A stretch of 33,434 nucleotides of DNA from Massilia cavernae (GTDB lineage Bacteria; Pseudomonadota; Gammaproteobacteria; Burkholderiales; Burkholderiaceae_D): the NCBI RefSeq assembly GCF_003590855.1, contig NZ_QYUP01000197.1:1-33434 (forward strand), given 5' to 3'. The notes below the pieces were generated by a model. That model saw nothing but the letters and a program-made list of their open reading frames with translations, ran no database searches and was not told the origin of the DNA. Both the position numbers and the translations under genes were made by a program. This document shows, one piece after another, positions 8,256 through 16,680 of this stretch. Position 1 is the stretch's first letter. Every line of letters starts with the position of its first letter.

Positions 8256-8988
8256 ACAAGGCGACGCCGAACCGATTCTGCAGCTCTCGGGCGTGCATAC
8301 CCACATCGGCGAATACCATATCCTGCAGGGCGTCGACCTGGTGGTGCCGCGCGGCGGCCTGTCGGTCCTGCTTGGCCGTAACGGCGCCGGCAAGACCACG
8401 ACCCTGCGCACCATCATGGGCATGTGGCATGCCAGCGCCGGCCGCATCCAGTTCGACGGCCGCGACATCACCGCCGCCGCCACGCCCGACATCGCCCAGG
8501 CCTCGATTGCCTACGTGCCGGAATCGATGGCGGTGTTCTCGGCGCTGACCGTGCGCGAGAACCTCTACCTCGCCGCCCGCAACGGCCCGCTCGACACCCA
8601 GCGGCTGGAATGGATCTTCGGCTTCTTCCCTGCCCTGCGCAAATTCTGGAACTATCCGGCCGGCCTGCTCTCCGGCGGCCAGAAGCAAATGGTGGCGATC
8701 GCGCGCGCCATCGTCGAGCCGCGCAAGCTGCTGCTGGTGGACGAGCCGACCAAGGGCCTGGCCCCGGCCATCATCAACAACCTGATCGACGCCTTCCGCG
8801 AGCTGAAGGAGACCGAGACCACCATCCTGCTGGTCGAGCAGAACTTCAACTTCGTCAAGAAGCTGGGCGACACCGTGTCGGTCATGGACGACGGCCGCGT
8901 GGTGCATGCCGGACCGATGTCGGACCTGGTCGAGGACCGCGAACTGCAACAGCGCCTGCTTGGCCTGTCGCTCGACTCCCATCAATAG
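8248..8988 (+). CDS. ABC transporter ATP-binding protein, LivF type
   Basis: This is the second ATPase of the importer, 246 residues from ATG 8248. Walker A GRNGAGKTT is at 43-51, the signature LSGGQ at 141-145, and Walker B LLLVDEP has D165 and E166. The start is ambiguous. ATG 8248 overlaps the LivG-type stop by 8 nt. TTG 8233 would add five residues and has a strong AGGAGG exactly 6 nt upstream. LivG and LivF types normally form a heterodimer under the two permeases encoded next. Confidence 0.93.
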   Translation: MYKQGDAEPILQLSGVHTHIGEYHILQGVDLVVPRGGLSVLLGRNGAGKTTTLRTIMGMWHASAGRIQFDGRDITAAATPDIAQASIAYVPESMAVFSALTVRENLYLAARNGPLDTQRLEWIFGFFPALRKFWNYPAGLLSGGQKQMVAIARAIVEPRKLLLVDEPTKGLAPAIINNLIDAFRELKETETTILLVEQNFNFVKKLGDTVSVMDDGRVVHAGPMSDLVEDRELQQRLLGLSLDSHQ

Positions 8989-8999
8989 GAAATGAACCC

Positions 9000-10022
9000 G
9001 TGACTGCCTCCACCTCCCCAACCGCCAGCGTGGACAACGTGCTGCCCGCTGCGCCGCGCGACATCGCGCCGCTGCTGCTGGTGCCGGCCCTGCTGCTGAT
9101 CATGCTGCCGCTGGTCGGCGACTTTCCCACCTGGGTGACGCTCACCGTGGCGGGCCTCGCGATGGGCATGATGATCTTCATCATGGCCAGCGGCCTGACC
9201 CTCGTGTTCGGCCTGATGGACGTGCTTAACTTCGGCCACGGCGCCTTCGTGTCGGTCGGCGCCTTCGCCGCCACCATGGTCATGATCCCGATGAGCGGCT
9301 GGCTCGAAGCCGACTCGCTGTTGAAGAACCTGGGCGTGCTGGCCCTGGCGATCACGGTGGCGATGGCCTCTACCGCTGCGATGGGCGTGGCTTTCGAGCG
9401 CATCATCATCAAGCCGGTCTACGGCCAGCACCTGAAGCAGATCCTGATCACGATGGGCGGCATGATCGTGGCCGAACAGCTGATCAACGTGATCTGGGGC
9501 GCGGAACACATTCCACTGCCGCTGCCGGCGGCGCTGCGCGGCGCCATCGTGCTGGGCGACTCCGCCATCGAGAAATACCGCCTGGTGGCGGTCGTGATCG
9601 GCCTGGTGGTGTTCGTGGCGATGCTGCTCATTTTGAACCGCACCAAGATCGGCCTCCTGATCCGCGCCGGCGTCGAGAACGGCGAGATGGTCGAGGCGAT
9701 GGGCTACCGCATCCGCCGCCTGTTCGTGGCGGTGTTCGCGGCCGGTTCCGCGCTGGCCGGCCTGGGCGGCGTGATGTGGGGGCTGTACAAGGAAACCCTG
9801 TCGGCCTCGATGGGCGGCGAAATCATGGTGATGGTCTTCATCGTCATCATCATCGGCGGCCTCGGTTCCGTGACCGGCTGCTTCATCGGCGCCATGCTGA
9901 TGGCCCTGGTGGCCAACTACGCCGGCTTCCTGGCGCCGAAGGTGGCGCTGGTGTCCAACATTATCCTGATGATCGCCATCCTGCTGTGGCGCCCGGCCGG
10001 GATGTTCTCCAAGGGCCACTGA
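9000..10022 (+). CDS. ABC transporter inner-membrane permease, LivH type
   Basis: This is a 340-residue integral membrane permease with many hydrophobic segments (for example 'LLLVPALLLIMLPLVG' and 'VMVFIVIIIGGLGS'). The family loop 'FGLMDVLNFGHGAFVSVGAF' resembles LivH. GTG 9000 is the start: the nearby ATG at 8992 meets a stop after three codons, and AGGA lies 9 nt before GTG. The same frame is open far upstream inside the LivF gene, but that part is a shadow. The gene lies 11 bp after the LivF-type gene and 9 bp before the LivM-type gene. Confidence 0.93.
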   Translation: MTASTSPTASVDNVLPAAPRDIAPLLLVPALLLIMLPLVGDFPTWVTLTVAGLAMGMMIFIMASGLTLVFGLMDVLNFGHGAFVSVGAFAATMVMIPMSGWLEADSLLKNLGVLALAITVAMASTAAMGVAFERIIIKPVYGQHLKQILITMGGMIVAEQLINVIWGAEHIPLPLPAALRGAIVLGDSAIEKYRLVAVVIGLVVFVAMLLILNRTKIGLLIRAGVENGEMVEAMGYRIRRLFVAVFAAGSALAGLGGVMWGLYKETLSASMGGEIMVMVFIVIIIGGLGSVTGCFIGAMLMALVANYAGFLAPKVALVSNIILMIAILLWRPAGMFSKGH

Positions 10023-10031
10023 GGAATACGC

Positions 10032-11090
10032 ATGCTCAACCAACTTCTCTCCGGCGACCTGCCGCGCAGCCGCACCCTGTCGATCGCCCTGTTCGCGGTC
10101 TTCCTCGGCCTCGCGTTCGCACCCTTCCTGACCAGCGGCGCGCGCCCGCTCAACACCGCCGCCACCATCTGCATCTACATCGTGCTGGTGGCGTCCTACG
10201 ACCTGCTGCTGGGGTACACCGGCATCGTGTCGTTCGCGCATACGATGTTCTTCGGGATCGGCGCCTACGGCGTCGGCCTGGCGCTGGCCGACAAGGAGCC
10301 TACATGGGGCGCGATCGCCGGCGGCGTTGCGCTGGCGATCGCGCTGACCGTCGTGCTCGCGCTGGTGGTCGGCCTGTTCGCCCTGCGCGTGCGCGCCATC
10401 TTCTACGCCATGATCACGCTGGCGGTGGCCTCCTCGTTCGCGGTGCTGGCCTCGCAGCTGTCGGACTTCACCGGCGGCGAGGACGGCAAGACCTTCAGCG
10501 TGCCGGACGCGCTCGGTCCGAGCTTCAACCTGTTCGAGAACGAGATCTTCGGCCGCATCGTCGACGGCAAGGTGCTGACCTACTACATCGTGTTCTTCGG
10601 CTGCCTGCTGCTGTTCCTGTTCCTGCTGCGCCTCGTGAACTCGCCGTTCGGCCGGGTGCTGCAGGCTATCCGCGAAAACGAGTTCCGCGCCGAAGCTCTG
10701 GGCTACCGCACCGTGGTGTACCGCATCTGGGCCAACTGCCTGGCGGCGCTGGTCGCGGCGCTGGCCGGCGCGCTGATGGCGCTGTGGCTGCGCTACGTCG
10801 GCCCCAAGACCATGCTGGGCTTCGAAGTCATGACCGACATCCTGCTGATCGTCGTCATCGGCGGCATGGGCACGATGTACGGCGCGGTGATCGGCGCGGT
10901 GCTGTTCATCATTGCGCAGAACTACCTGAAATCCGCGATGGCCGAAGGATCGAGCGCGCTCGAAGGCGTGCCGATCCTGGCCGAGGCCCTGCACCCGGAC
11001 CGCTGGATGCTGTGGCTGGGCGTGCTGTTCGTGCTGTCGATTTACTTTTTCCCTACCGGCATCGTCGGCAAGCTGCGGCCTGCCCGCTGA
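10032..11090 (+). CDS. ABC transporter inner-membrane permease, LivM type
   Basis: This is the second permease of the importer, 352 residues, with about eight to ten hydrophobic segments. The LivM-like stretches 'ASYDLLLGYTGIVSFAHTMF', 'AIRENEFRAEALGY' and 'VVIGGMGTMYGAVIGA' are present. The start ATG 10032 has GAGGA upstream. It is the last gene of the locus and is followed 21 bp later by an intrinsic terminator. Confidence 0.94.
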   Translation: MLNQLLSGDLPRSRTLSIALFAVFLGLAFAPFLTSGARPLNTAATICIYIVLVASYDLLLGYTGIVSFAHTMFFGIGAYGVGLALADKEPTWGAIAGGVALAIALTVVLALVVGLFALRVRAIFYAMITLAVASSFAVLASQLSDFTGGEDGKTFSVPDALGPSFNLFENEIFGRIVDGKVLTYYIVFFGCLLLFLFLLRLVNSPFGRVLQAIRENEFRAEALGYRTVVYRIWANCLAALVAALAGALMALWLRYVGPKTMLGFEVMTDILLIVVIGGMGTMYGAVIGAVLFIIAQNYLKSAMAEGSSALEGVPILAEALHPDRWMLWLGVLFVLSIYFFPTGIVGKLRPAR

Positions 11091-11111
11091 ATCGTCTCTT
11101 GATGCGGTTTT

Positions 11112-11139
11112 CAGGGCGCCATGTGCGCCCTGTTTTTTT
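11112..11139 (+). terminator. Intrinsic terminator after the ABC transporter operon
   Basis: CAGGGCGC, the loop CATGT and GCGCCCTG form a perfect 8-bp stem followed directly by seven T (11133-11139). It lies 21 bp after the LivM-type stop, so the transport operon ends here. Confidence 0.93.
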
Positions 11140-11212
11140 GGCGCGTCCAATCCTGGTGTCCCCGCTGGTTAGCGCAAGCTCAAAGTTCAGCCTGCTTATC
11201 CAAATACTAAAC

Positions 11213-11683
11213 GCGGCTGCGGTCAAGGGCAACATCGCGCTGGTCGACCGCGGCGGCTGCGAGTTCATGCTCAAGGCGCGCCACCTGCAGGAAGTGGGTG
11301 CGAAGGGTATGGTGGTGGACAATGCGGCCGGGCCGGTGACGGGGCTGGGCGGGAGCGATCCGTCGATCAGGATACCGGCGGTGCGCATCAGCCTCGAAGC
11401 GGGAGCGGCGCTGAAGGCGGCGCTGGCGCTGGGGCCGCGCACGCAATCGGGTGTGGCGGCGAACTTGTTGACCGATCCGGAGCGGCTTGCCGGAACCGAC
11501 AACGCGCGCAGGGTGAGGATGTTCGCGCCAGCGGATTTCGATCCGGGGTCATCGGTGTCGCACTTCAGTACGGATGCGAAGCCGAACCAGCTGATGGAGC
11601 CGTCGATTAACGGGGATTTGACGCACGAGGTCAGCGCACAGAAGGATTTGACGCATGCGCTGTTGGTGGATATTGGGTGGTGA
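11213..11683 (+). pseudogene. 3' remnant of a PA-domain exported protease-like protein
   Basis: After the ABC operon terminator an open frame encodes about 156 residues. They match the C-terminal part of exported protease-associated (PA) domain proteins: 'KGNIALVDRGGCEF', 'VGAKGMVVDN', 'GGSDPSIRIPAVRIS', then 'GSSVSHF', 'PNQLMEPSINGDL' and the terminal 'DIGW'. This tail is common in bacterial metalloprotease-like PA proteins. There is no credible start codon, ribosome site, signal peptide or catalytic domain. The frame only appears longer because it runs back through the terminator and the two permease genes. It is best read as the 3' end of a gene whose 5' part was deleted. The Cys in 'RGGCEF' and the TDAKPN variant fit the family. 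Confidence 0.75.
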
Positions 11684-11710
11684 GACGGCCAAAGCCACAA
11701 CGATAAACAT

Positions 11711-11804
11711 GTAGGGCGGATAAGCGCCAGCGCATCCGCCGAATTCGTATGCGCCATCGCGGTGCATGCAAATTCGGCGGATGCGCTTCGCTTATCCGCC
11801 CTAC
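11711..11804. repeat. REP-like inverted repeat (GTAGGGCGGATAAGCG... arms)
   Basis: GTAGGGCGGATAAGCG, then GCATCCGCCGAATT, face AATTCGGCGGATGC and CGCTTATCCGCCCTAC across a short centre, giving a ~94-bp imperfect palindrome. The arms recur at 22567-22660. The right end (11801-11804, CTAC) contributes the TAG stop codon of ppa on the minus strand. This is the form of extragenic palindromic elements moved by RAYT-type transposases. Confidence 0.85.
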
Positions 11805-12340
11805 GCGGCTTGTTCGGCGTTGTACTTCGCCACGCCATTCAGGATTTCCTGTTTGGCTTCTTCCGGACCCGCCCAGCCTTCGATCTTGACCCACTTGCCT
11901 TTTTCGAGGTCCTTGTAGTGCTCGAAGAAGTGCTGGATCTGCTGCAGGCGCAGGTCTTGCAGGTCTTCCGGCTTTTGCCAGTGGCTGTAGATCGGCAGGA
12001 TCTTGTCGACCGGGACCGCCAGTACCTTGGCGTCGCCGCCGGCTTCGTCGGTCATCTTCAGCACGCCGATCGCGCGGCAGCGAACCACAACGCCTGGAAT
12101 CAGCGCGAACGGGGTGATCACCAGCACGTCGCATGGGTCGCCGTCGTCGGAGATGGTGTTCGGCACGTAGCCGTAGTTGCACGGGTAGTGCATCGCGGTG
12201 CCCATGAAGCGGTCGACGAAGATCGCGCCCGACTCCTTGTCCACTTCGTACTTGATCGGATCCGCGTTCATCGGGATTTCGATGATGACGTTGAAATCGT
12301 TCGGCACGTCGCGGCCGGCGGAGACTTTATTCAAACTCAT
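11801..12340 (-). CDS. ppa: Inorganic pyrophosphatase (family I)
   Basis: This is a 179-residue soluble enzyme that hydrolyses pyrophosphate to two phosphates, driving biosynthetic reactions forward. The signature D66-G-D-P-C-D71 supplies metal-binding Asp residues, and '[15 protein letters not shown]' and '[10 protein letters not shown]' are typical family I active-site segments. ATG 12340 has AAGGA about 8 nt upstream. It lies 105 bp after hemY on the same strand. The TAG stop lies inside the REP-like element at 11711-11804, so the last residues (EQAA) may have been set by that insertion. Confidence 0.96.
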   Translation of the reverse strand: MSLNKVSAGRDVPNDFNVIIEIPMNADPIKYEVDKESGAIFVDRFMGTAMHYPCNYGYVPNTISDDGDPCDVLVITPFALIPGVVVRCRAIGVLKMTDEAGGDAKVLAVPVDKILPIYSHWQKPEDLQDLRLQQIQHFFEHYKDLEKGKWVKIEGWAGPEEAKQEILNGVAKYNAEQAA

Positions 12341-12445
12341 GGGGAAGGTCCTTAAAATTGCGGAGGGTAATCGAGGCCGCCATTATAACGAACATTGCAT
12401 GTTTCTTGTGCAACGCAGCAGGGCAGCCCCGTGTTGATTTGAGCT

Positions 12446-13642
12446 TTACAGGATCGAGGCCAGCGCACACTGCCGGTAATGGGCCGCGGCTTCCGCATGC
12501 TGGTCGAGCGCTTCGTGCATCTGCGCCAGCTTCAGGTGCGCCTCGCGCACCATGCGTCCTTCGGTGGCGTCCGACAGCGCCTGCTCCAGGTAGCGCTGGG
12601 CCTTGCCCCACAGTTTCTGCTTCAGGCACAGGGAACCGAGCGTCAGCGCCAGTTCGGCGTCGTTCGGGCGCACCTTGATCCATTCTTCGCAGTGCTCGAT
12701 CTGGGCCAGCAGGGTCGGCGAGCCGGTCTGGCCGGCGGCGTCGCGGTAGGCACGCACCACGCGGTCGTCCCACTCCACCTTCAGCGATTCTTCCGCAGTG
12801 GTGCGGGCTTCGTCGTGCAGGCCGCGGGCGTTGAGCGCCTGCGCGGCGCGCGCCGCGATGTAGGGCTTCACCCGCTCGGACGAGGGAACGGCCGCCCACA
12901 CGCGCTTGATCGACTCGGCGTCGTGCGAGCTGTCGGACAGCAGCGCGTCGTAGGCCAGTTCGCGCAGGCGCGCCGACAGCGCCGGATGCAGCGCCTTGTG
13001 CTTGTCGAGCGAGCGCACCAGGCGCAGCACCTCGGGCCAGTTGCGGGCCTGCTGGTTGGCCTTCATCGCCCATTTCAGCGCGTGGATGTGACGGGTGCCG
13101 CTGGCGTTCAGTTCCGCTACCGCGTCAAGCGCAGCTTCCGGCTGGTGGTCGTCGACCAGCAGTTCGGTGACGGTCATGAGGCGTGCGGTCTTCAGGCCGG
13201 CGTCGTGGGTGATGCCGGCCAGCCAGGCGTCGCGCCTGGCCGACTGGCGCATGCGGTGGGCGGCACGCGAGCCGATCAGCGCGGCCAGGCCGGCGTTCTC
13301 GGGCAGTTCGGCGGCGCGCGCGGCGGCCTTTTCGGCGTGGCCGAAGCGGCCTTCGAACAGGGCTTTCAGTGCGTCGCGCAAGCCCTTGTTGCCGTCGCGT
13401 TCACGCTTGCGCTGGCGGTAGGCCGCCACCTTGGCCGGCATCGACACGGTGGCGCGGAAGGCGCGCACGGCGATGTACATGAAACCGAACAGCAGCGCGG
13501 CCAGCACGACGAAGAAGTTGAGCGAAACGTCGATCCGGTGCGGCGGATAGAAGAACACCACGTTGCCCGGGTTGAAGCGGGCCGTGACGGCGATGCCGAT
13601 GGCCGCTGCCATCAGCGCGACTAGCCAGAGAAGTAGACGCAT
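12446..13642 (-). CDS. hemY: HemY, inner-membrane TPR protein of the heme operon
   Basis: This is a 398-residue proteobacterial HemY (not protoporphyrinogen oxidase). Two transmembrane helices (about 2-20 and 41-60) flank the motif 'NPGNVVFFYPPHRIDVS', followed by cytoplasmic tetratricopeptide-like helices to the C-terminus. Its role is unclear; it is thought to help organise late heme synthesis at the membrane. It is the last gene of hemCDXY, starting 3 bp after hemX. Confidence 0.94.
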   Translation of the reverse strand: MRLLLWLVALMAAAIGIAVTARFNPGNVVFFYPPHRIDVSLNFFVVLAALLFGFMYIAVRAFRATVSMPAKVAAYRQRKRERDGNKGLRDALKALFEGRFGHAEKAAARAAELPENAGLAALIGSRAAHRMRQSARRDAWLAGITHDAGLKTARLMTVTELLVDDHQPEAALDAVAELNASGTRHIHALKWAMKANQQARNWPEVLRLVRSLDKHKALHPALSARLRELAYDALLSDSSHDAESIKRVWAAVPSSERVKPYIAARAAQALNARGLHDEARTTAEESLKVEWDDRVVRAYRDAAGQTGSPTLLAQIEHCEEWIKVRPNDAELALTLGSLCLKQKLWGKAQRYLEQALSDATEGRMVREAHLKLAQMHEALDQHAEAAAHYRQCALASIL

Positions 13643-13645
13643 GGC

Positions 13646-14800
13646 TTATGGCTTCGCTTTGTAGTTGCGCACGGCGTTCAGGCTGTCGGCCAGCGTCGGC
13701 ATGTCGATCGCCAGGTTGTTCGACTGTACCTGGCGCAACTGCGCCTGTGCGGTCTGGGTGTTGCGTGCGCGGGTGTCGAAGTATTTCAGCAGCGATTCCT
13801 GGGCGGCCGCGAGGTCGCCGCGGAAGGCCGCCTCGTTGCGCGACAACAGCGCCAGGCGCGCGTTCAACAGGCGCAGCTTGAGGTTCTCGCGCAGGAAGTA
13901 GGCCTGCGACGGCGACACCATCAGCGCGGCCGGTTCGTCGACGCTGCGCACGCGGATCAGCTGGCGCACGTCGTCCCACATTTCGTCGCTCCACGCGCGC
14001 CAGGTGGCTTGCGCGCGCTCGGCCATGCCCATCGGCTCAGGCGGCAGCGGCGCGGCGCCGGCCTTGCCCTTGGCGGCGGCGCGCTGCGGGCGCTCCGGCT
14101 TGGCCGGCAGCACCGGCTTTTCGTCGGCCAGCATCGGCAGCGTGTCGACCTGCGCAATCACGTTATCGAGGCGCAGCGCCACGCCGGCCAGGTCGAGGCT
14201 CGGCAGCGCGCGCAGTTTTTCTGTGTCGCGCGCGATGGCGCGGCGGATGGTGATGAACTGCGGCTTGTCGGAGCGCGACAGCGAGCGGTCGGCATTGGCC
14301 AGCGCGATCAGCGCGCCCTGCACGTTGCCGGCCAGCTGGAGCTGCTGGCTGGCGGTCGACAGCACCTGCTCGACTTCGGACAGCGCCCACTCGTCGCGGC
14401 TCTTCGACAGGTCCTGGTAAAGCTGTTCCAGCGCCAGCTGCTGGCTCTGGGCTTCGACCTGGCGGTTTTCCAGCACGCCAACCTTGGCCTGCATGTCGCG
14501 CAGCTGGTCGTTGAGCGAACGCGCCATGGCGCTGGTTTCGGCGGTGGTCAGTTCGTTGCGCTGCAGGCTCCTGGCCATCTCCTGGCGCAGCTTCTGGACG
14601 CTGTTACGGCTCGACAGCGCCTGGGCCGCGAGCAGCACGCCCAGCACGATCACGGCGATGGTCAGGGGGCGCATCATGAAGTCGCGCATGTTGCCCTCGC
14701 CGCCGGGACGGTCGTTGTGCACCGGTGGCTGAGGCGTGGCTGGGCCGGGAGCGCGAGGCGTTCCGTTGTTGTCTTCAGGTAATGTAGGCAAATCGTTCAT
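13646..14800 (-). CDS. hemX: HemX-like membrane protein of the hemCDXY operon
   Basis: This is a 384-residue protein with a Pro-rich cytoplasmic N-terminus, one transmembrane helix (about 45-62, 'PLTIAVIVLGVLLAAQAL'), a coiled-coil region (about 65-130, rich in Gln/Glu/Leu heptads) and a C-terminal domain. HemX proteins are often annotated as uroporphyrinogen-III C-methyltransferase, but the methylase fold is not visible here. ATG 14800 was chosen because its ATGA overlaps the hemD stop; the frame extends 10 codons further but inside hemD. It sits between hemD and hemY, consistent with a membrane-scaffold role. Confidence 0.92.
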   Translation of the reverse strand: MNDLPTLPEDNNGTPRAPGPATPQPPVHNDRPGGEGNMRDFMMRPLTIAVIVLGVLLAAQALSSRNSVQKLRQEMARSLQRNELTTAETSAMARSLNDQLRDMQAKVGVLENRQVEAQSQQLALEQLYQDLSKSRDEWALSEVEQVLSTASQQLQLAGNVQGALIALANADRSLSRSDKPQFITIRRAIARDTEKLRALPSLDLAGVALRLDNVIAQVDTLPMLADEKPVLPAKPERPQRAAAKGKAGAAPLPPEPMGMAERAQATWRAWSDEMWDDVRQLIRVRSVDEPAALMVSPSQAYFLRENLKLRLLNARLALLSRNEAAFRGDLAAAQESLLKYFDTRARNTQTAQAQLRQVQSNNLAIDMPTLADSLNAVRNYKAKP

Positions 14801-15567
14801 TCTTGTGATTGTAACGCGGCAAGCAGGCATTCGTCGCCCGATCCCGTGAGCGTCAGTCGGGTAAGTCCAAGAGTGTTCGCCGTTTCGGCGATGCGCGCGT
14901 GCGGCACGATCAAATGCTGCTGTTGCATTTTTGCTACAGCCTCCTCCGATCCGAGCTGGCGCACCAGCGCCATCAGGCCGCGCAGCGCTTCGGAACTGGT
15001 GATGATCCAGTCATGTTGCGCGGCCAGCAATTCGGCCAGCGTGGCTGCCAGCGCGGGCGTCAGTGCCGGCACGCTGCGGCGGTAGGCGGCGCAGGTGGTG
15101 ACGCTGGCGCCGGCAGCGCGGAAGCCGTCGGCCATCAGTTCTCGCCCGCTTTGGCCGCGCACGATGAGTACGCGCTTGCCGTGCAGCGCGGCCAGGTCGA
15201 TCGCCTGCAGCAGGTTTTCGGAATCGCTGCGGGTCGGATCGCGCGGGCTGATGATGGTGGTGTTGGCGTCGGTCAGGCCGTGCGCGGCCAGCGCCGCGCG
15301 GCTGCCCTCGCCCACCACCGCGATCGCCACGCCGTCCGGCCAGCGTTCGATGTGCGTGAAGGCGGCGTCGATCGCGTTGGGCGACACGAAGGCCACCAGG
15401 GCGTAGCCGGCCAGACCGTCCAGCGTGTCTTCCAGCGCCGCCGTGTCGCCCAGCTGCGAGATTTCGAGCAGCGGCAGCAGCACCGGCTTGCGGCCCAATG
15501 CGGCTACGGCGCGCGCCAGCCCTTCGGCCTGCGCGCGCGGGCGCGTGATGACGACGGTGTCAGACAT
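14797..15567 (-). CDS. hemD: Uroporphyrinogen-III synthase
   Basis: This 256-residue enzyme closes hydroxymethylbilane into uroporphyrinogen III, inverting ring D. It begins '[20 protein letters not shown]' with family features '[12 protein letters not shown]', '[14 protein letters not shown]' and '[12 protein letters not shown]'. The start ATG 15567 overlaps the hemC stop by 8 nt, and its own TGA overlaps the hemX ATG, so the three genes are translationally coupled. A longer open frame upstream lies inside hemC and is not real. Confidence 0.95.
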   Translation of the reverse strand: MSDTVVITRPRAQAEGLARAVAALGRKPVLLPLLEISQLGDTAALEDTLDGLAGYALVAFVSPNAIDAAFTHIERWPDGVAIAVVGEGSRAALAAHGLTDANTTIISPRDPTRSDSENLLQAIDLAALHGKRVLIVRGQSGRELMADGFRAAGASVTTCAAYRRSVPALTPALAATLAELLAAQHDWIITSSEALRGLMALVRQLGSEEAVAKMQQQHLIVPHARIAETANTLGLTRLTLTGSGDECLLAALQSQE

Positions 15568-16525
15568 CCGGAGCCGCGCCCGCTTGCACCTTGCATTCGG
15601 CCAGGATCGCATGGGCGTCCTGCTGCTGCAGCAGGTCGGACACCTGCTGGCCAAGCGCTTCGGGAGCATCGGCCGGGCCGCTCAGCTCCGCCGTGGCGGT
15701 GCGCCGGCCGTCCGGCGTGGCGACCATCGCGCGCAGGTGCATGCTGGCGCCGTCGACGGTGGCGAAGGCCGCCAGCGGGATCTGGCAGCTGCCGCCGAAG
15801 ACCTTGGACACCTTGCGCTCGGCGCGCACGGCCTGCTCGGTGGCGGCGTGGTTCAGCGGCGCCAGCACGGCGCGCAGGTCGATGTCGGTGCGGCCCGACA
15901 GGATTTCGATCGCCATCGCGCCCTGCCCGGCTGCCGGCAGGCTGCTTTCGGGTTCCAGCAGCGCGCGGATGCGTTCAGGCAGGCCGAGGCGCTTGAGGCC
16001 CGCGGCGGCCAGGATGATGGCCGCGTATTCGCCCCGGTCAAGCTTGGCCAGACGGGTGTCGAGGTTGCCGCGCAGCGGCTTGATGACCAGGTGCGGGTAG
16101 CGCGCCGCGATCAGCGACTGGCGGCGCAGGCTACTGGTGCCCACCACGGCGCCTTCCGGCAACTCGTCCAGGCTGGCATAGTCGTTCGACACGAAGGCGT
16201 CGCGCGGGTCTTCGCGTTCCAGCACGGCGGCCAGCTCGAAGCCCTCCGGCAGGTCCATCGGCACATCCTTCAGCGAATGCACGGCCAGGTCGGCGCGGCC
16301 TTCGGCCATCGCCACCTCCAGCTCCTTGACGAACAGGCCCTTGCCGCCCACCTTGGACAGGGTGCGGTCGAGGATCTGGTCGCCGCGTGTCGTCATGCCG
16401 AGGATTTCGATGCTGCACTGCGGATATAATATGGACAACTGTGCCCGCACGTGTTCCGCCTGCCACATGGCAAGGCGGCTCTCGCGCGAAGCGATGATTA
16501 ACCTGGATGGCTGCTGCACCGTCAT
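15560..16525 (-). CDS. hemC: Hydroxymethylbilane synthase (porphobilinogen deaminase)
   Basis: This 321-residue enzyme joins four porphobilinogens into hydroxymethylbilane. Conserved parts are '[19 protein letters not shown]', 'KGLFVKELE', 'AVHSLKDVP', 'GTSSLRRQ', 'LRGNLDTRL' and '[12 protein letters not shown]', where C247 would bind the dipyrromethane cofactor. ATG 16525 is preferred; an in-frame GTG at 16555 would add ten residues. It is the first gene of hemCDXY and is divergent from ppc, the usual Burkholderiales order. Confidence 0.96.
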   Translation of the reverse strand: MTVQQPSRLIIASRESRLAMWQAEHVRAQLSILYPQCSIEILGMTTRGDQILDRTLSKVGGKGLFVKELEVAMAEGRADLAVHSLKDVPMDLPEGFELAAVLEREDPRDAFVSNDYASLDELPEGAVVGTSSLRRQSLIAARYPHLVIKPLRGNLDTRLAKLDRGEYAAIILAAAGLKRLGLPERIRALLEPESSLPAAGQGAMAIEILSGRTDIDLRAVLAPLNHAATEQAVRAERKVSKVFGGSCQIPLAAFATVDGASMHLRAMVATPDGRRTATAELSGPADAPEALGQQVSDLLQQQDAHAILAECKVQAGAAPDV

Positions 16526-16680
16526 TTCAATTGCACTCAAAACAAATTCTTTCACTGTCGTTACCCTAACCGGCGGATGCCAGTCATCGGGGCATGCATA
16601 AGATCACAAATTTTATCATGCGCCTCCTTTGCAGACCGTGGCCAAAAGCCTTTGCCCAACATTTCATTCTGTGGTCCAAC

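Noticed and set aside
8982..11150. 722-codon open frame antisense to the two permease genes
   Set aside because: Very His/Gln/Asp-rich low-complexity translation, typical of the complement of GC-rich membrane-protein codons.
9776..11212. Upstream part of the open frame ending at 11683 as one large protein
   Set aside because: It overlaps both permease genes and crosses an intrinsic terminator; only the last ~156 codons resemble a protein family.
16425..16430. Perfect TATAAT inside hemC as a promoter
   Set aside because: No -35 element at a suitable distance, and it lies within conserved coding sequence (around 'ILYPQCS').
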